Source: Hahella sp. KA22 (GTDB lineage Bacteria > Pseudomonadota > Gammaproteobacteria > Pseudomonadales > Oleiphilaceae). From it: DNA of 64,000 bases. Position 1 is the stretch's first letter; every line of letters begins with the position of its first letter. The translations under genes were made by a program, and so were the position numbers. The DNA is taken from assembly GCF_004135205.1 (NCBI RefSeq), contig NZ_CP035490.1:4755644-4819643 (forward strand), in the 5' to 3' direction. The notes beneath the pieces are model-generated. The model made no database searches. It worked only from the letters and a program-made list of their open reading frames with translations, and was not told the origin of the DNA. Below are positions 56,522 to 64,000 of the stretch, one piece after another.

Positions 56522-56743
56522 TCAGTTACAGCCGCAGCCTCCGCCGGAGCCGCCTTCAGCGCCGCGCGCGCCTTCCCGGGCCTGATAGACGTGATGCATG
56601 TAAGAACCGGCAATACCGATGCGGCCGAAGCTCATGATCGGGTCGGCGAGGTTATTACGCTCATAAGGCATAACCCAGGGTTCGAGACTGCTACAGCCTC
56701 CCAACAGCATGGGAGCCAGCAGCAGGAATAGCCACTTTTTCAT
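56522..56743 (-). CDS. DUF4266 lipoprotein with C-terminal CGC
   Basis: A 73-residue lipoprotein: signal peptide with lipobox LGGC (Cys17), a short conserved body (LEPWVMPYERNNLADP, then HHVYQAREGARG) and a Gly-rich C-terminus ending C70-G-C72-N. The family is DUF4266. The vicinal cysteines suggest metal binding or a redox partner for the thioredoxin-like protein encoded 7 bases upstream. It is followed by the DUF3570 gene after 1 base. Confidence 0.83.
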   Translation of the reverse strand: MKKWLFLLLAPMLLGGCSSLEPWVMPYERNNLADPIMSFGRIGIAGSYMHHVYQAREGARGAEGGSGGGCGCN

Positions 56744-56750
56744 TGTTGTT

Positions 56751-57260
56751 TTACTCGCGAATCAGCGCTTTGACTTCTTTAACGTAATGATCTTCCGTAC
56801 CTGGCTGATAGCCTTTGTGCAGGTAACGCATGTTGCCGTTTCTATCCACGATAACCGTCGTCGGCATCGCCTTCACGTCATACATGCGGCTTACCTTGTT
56901 CTGGTTGTCATAGAGAATCGGGAAAGTGACTTTGGTGTCTTTCAGGAACTCGTTAGCCAGAGAAGAGTCCTCATCCACATTCACCGCAAAAATCGTGAAA
57001 CCGAATTTTTCGTACTTCTTATATATGTCTTCCAGTATCGGCATTTCCTGACGGCAAGGGCCGCACCAGGAAGCCCAGAAGTTGATGAGCACCACTTGGC
57101 CGCGATATTCCTGCAAGCGCAGATTCTTGCCAAGAGAGCTTTTCAGGGTAAAGTCACCCGCTGCGCCCTTGATCTCCGCAGCATTTGCGCTGACGGTAAG
57201 AGCGCTGGCGGAAATCATCAAACAAAGCGCCGCCACACTTTTAAAGAATTTGTTTTTCAT
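56751..57260 (-). CDS. TlpA/ResA-like thioredoxin
   Basis: A 169-residue periplasmic thiol-disulfide protein. After a signal peptide (about 28), the thioredoxin fold contains the active site C66-G-P-C69 in FWASWCGPCR and the cis-Pro region MPTTVIVDRNG. ResA/CcmG-type proteins keep CXXCH cysteines of apocytochromes reduced before haem attachment. Here it may act on the CXXCH proteins at 58732-64000 or on the DUF4266 CGC tail; that is inference. It lies 7 bases before the DUF4266 gene. Confidence 0.88.
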   Translation of the reverse strand: MKNKFFKSVAALCLMISASALTVSANAAEIKGAAGDFTLKSSLGKNLRLQEYRGQVVLINFWASWCGPCRQEMPILEDIYKKYEKFGFTIFAVNVDEDSSLANEFLKDTKVTFPILYDNQNKVSRMYDVKAMPTTVIVDRNGNMRYLHKGYQPGTEDHYVKEVKALIRE

Positions 57261-57313
57261 AGTTCAGACTCCTCAAACTACTCTTTCTTCGACGCCGACT
57301 TCAGCGACCGTCT

Positions 57314-58009
57314 CTAAAAGAAAACGGACAGACCGGTCGTCATTTCCAGGTTATGGGTTTTCTTATCCTCGCCCAGGATATCGGTATCGAAAATATGGTC
57401 TCTCATGCCCAGATGCAGGGACAGCCAGTCAGTGCCCAGCATCTGAAATCCCCAGCCGAAATTGGCCGTCAGACGGTCATCGCCGGCGAACTGCGTGCTG
57501 CCCAATCCGCCCACGACATAAAAGTTAGTGTTGAAGGCGTACTTGCTGCCAAGGAATATTTCCCCGGGAAAAATGTTATATCCCAGTGAAAGGTTGTAGT
57601 ACGTCAGGTCGCGCTCGTCGTCCTTCAGCAATTTCGCGGAACCGCTTAGCTTTTCATAGCTGGTTTCACTGGTATCGGTGAAGCCGTAGTTGGCCTCAAC
57701 GAACAGATCTTCATTGATATGGTAGGCCAGGCGGGCGCCTATCACGAAATTAACGCCAAAGTCCTCTACACTCATCAACCCTGTGTATACGCCAACTTCA
57801 AAGTCTTCCGTGTCGATCAGGTCTTCCTGCACGCGACGGGGCGTCACTTCCGGCTCGATCAGCGGCTTAACGGCGGCTTCAGACTCAGCGTCCACCTCCT
57901 CAGCCATAGCCTGCCCCGCCCCGACAGTGGCCATCGCACACGCCAATACCGCACTGACGACAGGACGTCGCCCGTCGTTTAGAAAAATACGCTTAATCCA
58001 ATTTTCCAT
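57314..58009 (-). CDS. Outer-membrane beta-barrel protein
   Basis: A 231-residue protein with a signal peptide (cleavage after AMA) and a C-terminal barrel of about eight strands ending in GLSVFF. It resembles the myxobacterial-type outer-membrane barrel family (OMP_myx_plus, by recall). The start ATG at 58009 overlaps the upstream gene by 31 bases; the longer frame to 58099 lies inside that gene. The GYSLEFGLRDH-like segment near the end is typical of small barrels. It and the next gene form a pair with similar C-termini. Confidence 0.78.
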   Translation of the reverse strand: MENWIKRIFLNDGRRPVVSAVLACAMATVGAGQAMAEEVDAESEAAVKPLIEPEVTPRRVQEDLIDTEDFEVGVYTGLMSVEDFGVNFVIGARLAYHINEDLFVEANYGFTDTSETSYEKLSGSAKLLKDDERDLTYYNLSLGYNIFPGEIFLGSKYAFNTNFYVVGGLGSTQFAGDDRLTANFGWGFQMLGTDWLSLHLGMRDHIFDTDILGEDKKTHNLEMTTGLSVFF

Positions 58010-58725
58010 TCTTCTGCTTCTTCGTTTTCGTCGCGGTCGGTGAAGACCACGTAGTCTTTGTATTCCATACGGATAAAATAACGGTTGGTCATGTACCATC
58101 TGACCCCGAGCCCGTAATGTACGGCCTCTTCAACCCTGTTGTCTTCATTCACCAGCGTCGCTTTCGGCTTGATAAATGCGGCGCCGGTTCCCAGCGTGAA
58201 GAAAGGAGAAATCCGCCAATGGGGGAAAGGCTGGTGCACGATATTCAGGTCAGCGATCATGATCTGGGAAAAGTCCCCCAAGACCTGTGACGCCCAGAGT
58301 TCCGTCGATAAATTGGGAGTGAACAGATAACCCACATACATGGAGTTCACCGCTGCGCCGCCAAAATCGCCAGTCGCAACACCGCCTTCCCAACTACGGG
58401 AGGAAAAATCGTCAAAGCGAGGCTCCATGAAAGCAACCTGTTCGCCGCTTCCATCCAGAGTCATTTCCATTTGCGCACGGCTGGCCCAGCCTTCCTGTCC
58501 TTTGGCGTTGCGCACTTTGAACCACTCGGTTTTCCGTTTGAGAATTTCAATTTGCTCGTCCTGCTCAACGACGAAAAACACCGGGTAGCCCCGCCCTGGC
58601 CCCGTACGGAACTCGAGATAGGGCTCGGCGACTTTTACAGTCTGATATTCGTCTTCAGCAAAACTTTTCAGTGAAAAGCAACAAAGGATAACCAACAAAA
58701 CCGGGAATATTCTTACCGCTAACAA
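57979..58725 (-). CDS. SH3-domain protein fused to an outer-membrane barrel
   Basis: A 248-residue protein. After a signal peptide (to about 23), residues about 28-85 form a bacterial SH3 domain (YLEFRTGPGRGYPVFFVVEQ, WFKVRNAKGQEGWA), which often binds peptidoglycan; residues about 105-248 form a barrel of the same type as the neighbour, also ending in GLSVFF. The start is TTG: a stop codon lies two codons upstream in this frame, and AGGA lies 10 bases before the TTG. It could anchor the outer-membrane barrel to the cell wall. The gene starts 6 bases after the PD40 gene. Confidence 0.8.
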   Translation of the reverse strand: MLAVRIFPVLLVILCCFSLKSFAEDEYQTVKVAEPYLEFRTGPGRGYPVFFVVEQDEQIEILKRKTEWFKVRNAKGQEGWASRAQMEMTLDGSGEQVAFMEPRFDDFSSRSWEGGVATGDFGGAAVNSMYVGYLFTPNLSTELWASQVLGDFSQIMIADLNIVHQPFPHWRISPFFTLGTGAAFIKPKATLVNEDNRVEEAVHYGLGVRWYMTNRYFIRMEYKDYVVFTDRDENEEAEEWKIGLSVFF

Positions 58726-58731
58726 GTGTCT

Positions 58732-61443
58732 TTAATCCTGTGGAACGTCAAATGGGTTGTTATAGTACTGCGCTCCAATATCCAGCCACTCGGATATTAA
58801 CTTCAACTCGACCGGGTCAAGCCATCCTTCATGGCTTCCCCCTGTCTGAAAAGGCGCGAAAAAGCGAGTGCTGGCCACAGATCCCTGCGGCGTCATTGAG
58901 CGGTTGACGGCGACTGTAGTCATCACAGGTATCGGATTGCCATCGTCGTCTAGAATAAGATCGCCGTTACCGTCAGTTTCGAACACTGGGTTACCGTCTC
59001 CATCTAAGACTGGAATCTGGCGATCCACAAGCACTCCTTCAATAATTTCCTGCTCGGCGTCGTTGAACAATAACTCGCGATATGACTTCAAGTGATCAGC
59101 CTGGTCAGTGGAGGGTCCATCGCTCAAATCGAGTTGCGCCGCCGGAACCTGCACTGCAGCCATCGCATCCGTCAGTCCGTGACAACTATTACAAGTATGG
59201 TCCGCCAATACAGTCGTCCCATCATCATCCAATACTTGACGCACTTTACCCCACAAAGGATGAATATGAGTCGCATAGTTGATAACAACACGGCACTTAG
59301 CGTCCTTCGGCGTCGCGCAAGCAGTTGATATGGGCGCAGTGGTCGCCAAGTCGGCGTAGGCGTAACTGAAACTCTCCGCTTTTGCAGTAATATTAGCGTC
59401 GGTCCACTCATCGTCAAATACAATGTCTGGATTCAAGTAACGCAAGCCGTTGATTCGGGCGAAGGTTTCCGCCATGGTTTCGCCCATATTGGTGAACAAC
59501 GCAGGATCCGTATTCGGGAAAGGCTGTCCGGTGGTGGCCGCGCCGGTATTGATTGACGGAGCCTGAGCGCCTGGGCGTCCATGGGGCAATTCGCTGTTGG
59601 CCGTATGACAGCCGATGCATTCCAACGTCTCGCCTGGCCGCACCTGCAACCAGTTCTGATGACGGGGACTGGCGCGCTTACCGGCCTTGTCGACGATACT
59701 CACCGCAAACGCCACATTGGCGGGCACGGCGAACTTAACCGAGCCATCCGGCTCAATAGGAACATATCCCAGTATCTCGCGCATCAACTGGCCCGCACTG
59801 GCGCCAAACGCGGTCCCAGGCACATTAGCGATGTCACGATCAGGCATGGAAACCGCTTTTACCACTCTAAGGAAACGGGCCGGTCGGTTATCCGCCGACG
59901 TCTGCACCGGGTCCGCCATAGCGCCAATGCCAGCGGGCGTCGTGTCTGTTCCGTCAATGTCATAAACGCTGCGAATATGCACAACGCCATATCCCGCTTT
60001 GCCCAGATCGGATTCAGGTCCATCACCGTCGGGGATAAAGTCCGCTCTGGTGCGGCTCTGCAGCACCACTGCGTCGGTGTAATAAGTGTCCTCAGTAGGG
60101 ACGATAACCGGTAACTGAGTGCCATCTACCGCATTGTAGATCCACAGACCATATAGAGGTGGCGCAGGCTGGTAGTCCGCGCTTTCCAGACGCTCATTGG
60201 TGCAAGGAACGATATCATTATCCGTATCCAGCAAGCGGCACTGACTCCAGCTCACCAAAAGGCGTCCAGTGCCATCCCACATAGGGTAAGCGGAGTTAAA
60301 CGTTCCTGCGAGTGTCTGCACTTCATCGTCAGTGGAGACATCATTAGGCGTCAAAGCCGTCTGACCGTTGGTCAACACATCGCGATTTTCGTATGTAGGC
60401 TGGTCGTGCTCTGTAAAGTTCGCCACATCAATAGCGACCAGCGCCCCGCCATAGCGACTGCTCACATAAGGACGCAGGCTCACCATGATGCGACCATCTT
60501 CCAACGCCACAGGCTTAAGAAACTGCACCGCTCCATTGCTGGAGCCTGTATCGTGACTGTGACGACCGTACAAATATTCAAAGCCTGTCCCATCAGGATT
60601 AACCCGATAGAGATTCATGGAATTATTGCCGCCCATGTTGTCCCAGCGGGTAAATACTATTTTGCCGTCCTGGGTCACTACAGGGTCCAGATCACTGCTC
60701 TGATTAAATGTGATCTGCTTGATTCCGTCGGTATCCGGATCAATGACATGCAAAACCATTGCTGGATTGCGACGATCTTCATTCAACGCTTCAAACTGGG
60801 GCTTACCTTCGTCCAATAAAATCGCTTGCGACTGTCTTTGGCGCGTTGAGGTAAACACAATGCGACCGTCCGGCAAGTAATGGGGGGCCATGTCATCTCC
60901 CGCTTCCGCGACATTGTCGGAGGCGATAACCCTCTCCAGCACGCCTGCGGCGACGTCATATTCCCAGATATTCCAGGTTGGCTGCTCATCTTCATCCGCA
61001 TCTTCAATTTCCGGCGCCCGCATGGCGAATATAATTTTGGAGCCGTCAGAAGACACATCAACATCCTTCACATCGTAAAGAAGTTGACCTTCGTCATTGA
61101 GGAACTCCGGCCCTTGAAATGCTTGAGAACTGATATCTCTCGCCGTCGCGCTGGGAGACGCCTGGCTTCGGATATACAGGACCGCTCCAGGACGAAACTC
61201 TATTGGAGTGCGCGCGTCCTGACTCACCAGGGCGCCGTCGTCATTACGAACGAGGGGGCGTTTTACGTAAGCGATGGGAATGTCTTGAACTACGGGGTCA
61301 GGGCCTTGATTAGCCCCACCTATGCCGCCGCCACAGGCCGCAAGCGCGGCGGATAATATAGATAATGAGAATACTCGGAGTAACGGTTGATCTCCGGGCG
61401 TAAGGGTATCATTGGGCGGCGTTTTTATCATTTTCATAAGCAT
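58732..61443 (-). CDS. PD40 beta-propeller lipoprotein with two CXXCH motifs (hydrazine-synthase-alpha-like domain)
   Basis: A 903-residue predicted lipoprotein (lipobox LAAC, Cys37). The N-terminal half is a WD40/TolB-like PD40 propeller (GSKIIFAMR, DGRIVFTSTRQRQS, QDGKIVFTRWD). Residues about 560-620 match the middle domain of hydrazine synthase alpha (GYVPIEPDGSVKFAVPANV, then ECIGCH). CXXCH motifs lie at 609-613 and 751-755, so two c-type haems may be bound. No anammox chemistry is implied; the family is broad. It is the first gene of the locus B transcript and sits opposite two more CXXCH proteins. It could be an electron-transfer or sensor protein at the cell surface. Confidence 0.8.
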   Translation of the reverse strand: MLMKMIKTPPNDTLTPGDQPLLRVFSLSILSAALAACGGGIGGANQGPDPVVQDIPIAYVKRPLVRNDDGALVSQDARTPIEFRPGAVLYIRSQASPSATARDISSQAFQGPEFLNDEGQLLYDVKDVDVSSDGSKIIFAMRAPEIEDADEDEQPTWNIWEYDVAAGVLERVIASDNVAEAGDDMAPHYLPDGRIVFTSTRQRQSQAILLDEGKPQFEALNEDRRNPAMVLHVIDPDTDGIKQITFNQSSDLDPVVTQDGKIVFTRWDNMGGNNSMNLYRVNPDGTGFEYLYGRHSHDTGSSNGAVQFLKPVALEDGRIMVSLRPYVSSRYGGALVAIDVANFTEHDQPTYENRDVLTNGQTALTPNDVSTDDEVQTLAGTFNSAYPMWDGTGRLLVSWSQCRLLDTDNDIVPCTNERLESADYQPAPPLYGLWIYNAVDGTQLPVIVPTEDTYYTDAVVLQSRTRADFIPDGDGPESDLGKAGYGVVHIRSVYDIDGTDTTPAGIGAMADPVQTSADNRPARFLRVVKAVSMPDRDIANVPGTAFGASAGQLMREILGYVPIEPDGSVKFAVPANVAFAVSIVDKAGKRASPRHQNWLQVRPGETLECIGCHTANSELPHGRPGAQAPSINTGAATTGQPFPNTDPALFTNMGETMAETFARINGLRYLNPDIVFDDEWTDANITAKAESFSYAYADLATTAPISTACATPKDAKCRVVINYATHIHPLWGKVRQVLDDDGTTVLADHTCNSCHGLTDAMAAVQVPAAQLDLSDGPSTDQADHLKSYRELLFNDAEQEIIEGVLVDRQIPVLDGDGNPVFETDGNGDLILDDDGNPIPVMTTVAVNRSMTPQGSVASTRFFAPFQTGGSHEGWLDPVELKLISEWLDIGAQYYNNPFDVPQD

Positions 61444-61878
61444 TCACAGTCAGTAATGCCAAATGGCCATCAGACCAATTATTTTAAATTAATGTTACAA
61501 GCCGGTGAGCTTAATTTATCCCCTGCCCGGCGCCAATAGTTCTGGCGAATTCCATTCAAACGCTTGTTTAGTTATAAAGCCTCGGGTAAATACTAAGTGG
61601 AAAATACTTAATATCCCTCCTTCCTGAATTATGTCTTGGACAATTATAGAAGCCAGGGAGGATTTGTAAGTAAGTGTAATACCGTGCGGGCCAGCACAAA
61701 ACCACGTTAGCCTCTTCTACTACACTATTTTATAAAGAATTATGACTAGTTCTGTGTATAGGCCATTCTTCATAGAACATATGAACATTTAATATTTGTC
61801 GTTTTATCAATTAATATTAATTATCACCTAACCATTCGTTTAAGCGCACTGCACGAGAGCTGCAGGAGAATATAAAAT
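61444..61878. other. 435-base divergent intergenic region, AT-rich
   Basis: Contains the promoters for the PD40 gene (minus) and the DUF1588-like gene (plus). It is visibly more AT-rich than the genes on either side. A 14-bp perfect palindrome AATTAATATTAATT lies at 61809-61822, about 57 bases before the plus-strand start. No gene or known RNA was recognised, and no clear -35/-10 pair was seen. Confidence 0.55.
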
Positions 61879-63117
61879 ATGAGTAGTCTGACTCCCATAG
61901 ATAATAAGCGCAGACAGGTTAAGCGTTGCGTTATATCTCTACTCTCATTGGCTTTAACCCTATCTACTGCAGCAGAGGCAGGTCCCAGGGAACAGGCCAA
62001 GAGAATCCATGACCGTATAGCAGGAGTGCCGCCCAGCGAGGCTGTTCTCAACGACATGGCCAGCGATATAACCTCCGGCGACGCCATCGCCGCCGCCTAT
62101 ACCGCCATGGAAAACAAAAATTTTTATGACGTAACCCTGAAAAACATGGTTGCGCCCTGGACCAATGAGGCGCAGTCATTGTTTGTTCCCTTGAACGACT
62201 ATACCGCCACCGTCGTTGGTATGATTCGGGATGAAGATGTTCTGGGGATAGACTTTCGGGAAGTGCTTTACGGCAATCACCTTTATGTCGGCAAAAGCAG
62301 CCTGGGCGCTCCCGCCTATTCTTTAGCGAACAACGCCCATTACGAGTTTCTGGAAACCCAGGGCGTCAGTCTGAAAGACGACCTGGTCCACACCACTCAG
62401 TCGCTGCCTGCTGAAGCTACTGCCGGCGTAATGACGACCCGCGCGGCGGCCAAAGCTTTTTTCAGCGGCGGCACCAACCGCGCCATGTTCCGGTTCACCC
62501 TGATGAACCACCTGTGTAATGACCTTGAGCAGGTGAAAGATATCACCAGGTCCCCCGACCGTATCCGCCAGGACGTTTCGCGCAGCCCTGGCGGCGACAG
62601 CCGAATCTTTCTCAACAACTGCGTGGGCTGCCACAGCGGCATGGACCCAATGGCGCAGGCTTTCGCCTACTATGAGTATGACTACGATATGGACGCCGAC
62701 CCCGATGGCGAAAACGGAGCGCTGGTTTACAACACGGCAGGCATGACCGACCCGGATACGGGCACTCGCGTACAAGGCAAGTACCATATCAACTCCACCA
62801 CATTCCAATATGGCTACGTCACCCCGGACGATCATTGGGATAACTACTGGCGTGAAGGCCAGAACAGTCTGTTGGGCTGGGATAAAGGCCTGACCGGTTC
62901 CGGCCAGGGCGCAAAAAGCATGGGAATGGAGCTTGCTCATTCAGAAGCTTTCGCTCAGTGCCAAGTGAAAAACGTCTTCCGCACAGTTTGCTTGCGGTCG
63001 CCGATCGACAGCGCAGACAGAGATCAAATCAGCGCTATGGTTTCTTCTTTCAAAGCCAGCGGCTACAAGATGAAGCGTGTTTTCGCCGAATCAGCCGCAT
63101 ATTGCATGGGCGAGTGA
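61879..63117 (+). CDS. Secreted CXXCH protein, DUF1588-like
   Basis: A 412-residue secreted protein. A signal peptide ends near residue 34. The single CXXCH at 248-252 is followed by SGMDPMAQAFAYYEYD, like the DUF1588 signature CASCH-x3-DP-x3-AL-x-NFD found in planctomycete-type cytochrome c proteins. Residues about 190-230 resemble the N-terminal helical part of that domain. It starts at an ATG with a CAGGAG Shine-Dalgarno. The haem is expected but not proved. It is divergent from the PD40 gene and is followed after 58 bases by another CXXCH gene. Confidence 0.78.
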   Translation: MSSLTPIDNKRRQVKRCVISLLSLALTLSTAAEAGPREQAKRIHDRIAGVPPSEAVLNDMASDITSGDAIAAAYTAMENKNFYDVTLKNMVAPWTNEAQSLFVPLNDYTATVVGMIRDEDVLGIDFREVLYGNHLYVGKSSLGAPAYSLANNAHYEFLETQGVSLKDDLVHTTQSLPAEATAGVMTTRAAAKAFFSGGTNRAMFRFTLMNHLCNDLEQVKDITRSPDRIRQDVSRSPGGDSRIFLNNCVGCHSGMDPMAQAFAYYEYDYDMDADPDGENGALVYNTAGMTDPDTGTRVQGKYHINSTTFQYGYVTPDDHWDNYWREGQNSLLGWDKGLTGSGQGAKSMGMELAHSEAFAQCQVKNVFRTVCLRSPIDSADRDQISAMVSSFKASGYKMKRVFAESAAYCMGE

Positions 63118-63175
63118 GGCGGTTTATCCGTCTCGCTAAACAAGAATTCTGAATCGGATTACGACTGTGAATACC

Positions 63176-64000
63176 ATGAGCTCATTACAACAGCAGATAA
63201 CAAGAGCGATCGCCGTATTGATCGCCGCTATCAGTATTCTGCTCAGCGGTTGCGGCGGCAATAGCGGAGCCTCCAACGAGAACTTACCCAATACGACGCG
63301 CCCGGGGCAAGGCAGCACTTATACCGGCCCGGCCCCAGCCACTGATGACGTACAACAGTTCAAACTCAGCCTGTGGGACAAGCTCTCCCCGACTAATCGT
63401 TGCGGCGGCTGTCATACTACCGGCGGCCAGTCCCCGATGTTCGTTCACAAGGACGACATCAACATCGCATATTCCGAAGCCAATAGAATCGTCAACCTCA
63501 GCGATCCTTCCCAATCGCGCATGGTTTCAAAAGTGCGCGAAGGACATAACTGCTGGGAAAGCAGCGTCGATTTTTGCGCCAACATCATCACCAAATATAT
63601 CAGCGACTGGGCGGGGGGCGTTTCCGGCGACACCAAGACCATCGACTTGATCGCGCCAGCGGATAAAGAGCCGGGGCAAACCAAGAATTTCCCAAGCGAT
63701 TCCGCGCTTTTCGGCTCCACCGTATACCCACTGCTGACCACTAATTGCGCAGGCTGTCACCGTGAAAGCGCCGCCATTCCACAATCGCCCTACTTTGCCG
63801 GCGCCGATGTGGATTCCGCTTACGCTGCGGCGAAAAGCAAAATGGATCTGGGTACGCCCGCCAATTCACGTTTCGTTGTGCGTCTGAGAGATGAATTCCA
63901 CAACTGCTGGTCCGGCTCCTGCGCCAGCGACGCAGCCAAAATGCTGGAAGCTGTTGAGACTTTTTCCGGCAGCATTGACCCTGACCAGGTCGACCCTGAT
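63176..64000 (+). CDS. Lipoprotein with CXXCH motifs, partial (continues past window)
   Basis: An open frame of 275 codons runs to the last base. It starts at ATG 63176 (an in-frame GTG lies at 63167), with a signal peptide and lipobox LSGC (Cys26). Two CXXCH motifs are in the visible part, at 76-80 (RCGGCHTTGG) and 191-195 (NCAGCHRESA), each followed by a spacing that looks like a repeated module of about 115 residues with HNCW near its end. The repetition suggests a tandem of two cytochrome-c-like domains. It is probably co-transcribed with the 412-residue gene. The C-terminus is unknown. Confidence 0.78.
   Translation, partial: MSSLQQQITRAIAVLIAAISILLSGCGGNSGASNENLPNTTRPGQGSTYTGPAPATDDVQQFKLSLWDKLSPTNRCGGCHTTGGQSPMFVHKDDINIAYSEANRIVNLSDPSQSRMVSKVREGHNCWESSVDFCANIITKYISDWAGGVSGDTKTIDLIAPADKEPGQTKNFPSDSALFGSTVYPLLTTNCAGCHRESAAIPQSPYFAGADVDSAYAAAKSKMDLGTPANSRFVVRLRDEFHNCWSGSCASDAAKMLEAVETFSGSIDPDQVDPD

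Noticed and set aside
58732-61443. Anammox hydrazine synthase
   Set aside because: Only the domain pattern is shared; no HzsB/HzsC or hydrazine dehydrogenase genes are present.

Overview
The window looks like chromosomal DNA of a marine gammaproteobacterium. Conserved gammaproteobacterial blocks are present: dnaX-ybaB-recR beside the SRP RNA gene, rnd-ycgL-ycgN, HrpA, DinG, MltB, YbjN and YafJ. The overall gene style and the unusual envelope genes suggest a member of the Oceanospirillales close to Hahella. That placement is by recognition only; no search was run. No transposase, integrase, CRISPR array, rRNA or tRNA gene was seen.

Layout. 1-12.7 kb: end of a TauE/SafE transporter, a large MalT-type LuxR regulator, an exeA-gspB-dinG operon, a patatin-like phospholipase, an MlaA-type protein and a FabH-like synthase. 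12.8-21.5 kb: hrpA, a VanZ-like membrane protein, fadD, an alpha/beta hydrolase and a MaoC hydratase, with a dense hairpin block and a palindromic candidate operator between genes. 21.5-30.2 kb (locus A, minus strand): nine close-packed genes encoding an ExbB/ExbD/ExbD proton-driven motor, a TonB/AgmX-like protein and five periplasmic or lipoprotein genes, mostly TPR. 30.4-48.9 kb: mainly housekeeping genes (MoxR-VWA pair, cysK, glutamine amidotransferase, VWA membrane protein, rnd/recR/dnaX block, SRP RNA, a RimK-like ligase divergent from a GNAT-C39 fusion, TlyA, YbjN, a 59-residue small protein, MltB). 48.9-61.4 kb (locus B, minus strand): a second copy of the same five accessory genes in the same order, with no motor genes; upstream of them lie a DUF3570 outer-membrane protein, a DUF4266 lipoprotein, a TlpA-like thioredoxin, two predicted outer-membrane barrels (one with an SH3 domain) and a large PD40/hydrazine-synthase-alpha-like lipoprotein with two CXXCH motifs. 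61.9-64 kb: two more CXXCH proteins on the plus strand, the last cut by the window end.

Main point. Loci A and B look like two branches of one envelope machine. Locus A has the inner-membrane motor and one set of TPR accessory proteins. Locus B has a diverged duplicate of that set joined to outer-membrane barrels and to thiol/haem proteins. The closest known system is the agl/glt (AglRQS-Glt) gliding and envelope-transport machinery of Myxococcus, which combines TolQ/TolR-type motors, TPR proteins, an AgmX/TonB-like protein and outer-membrane barrels. The paralogy and operon order are visible in the sequence; the link to gliding or trafficking, and to a haem-containing branch, is inference.
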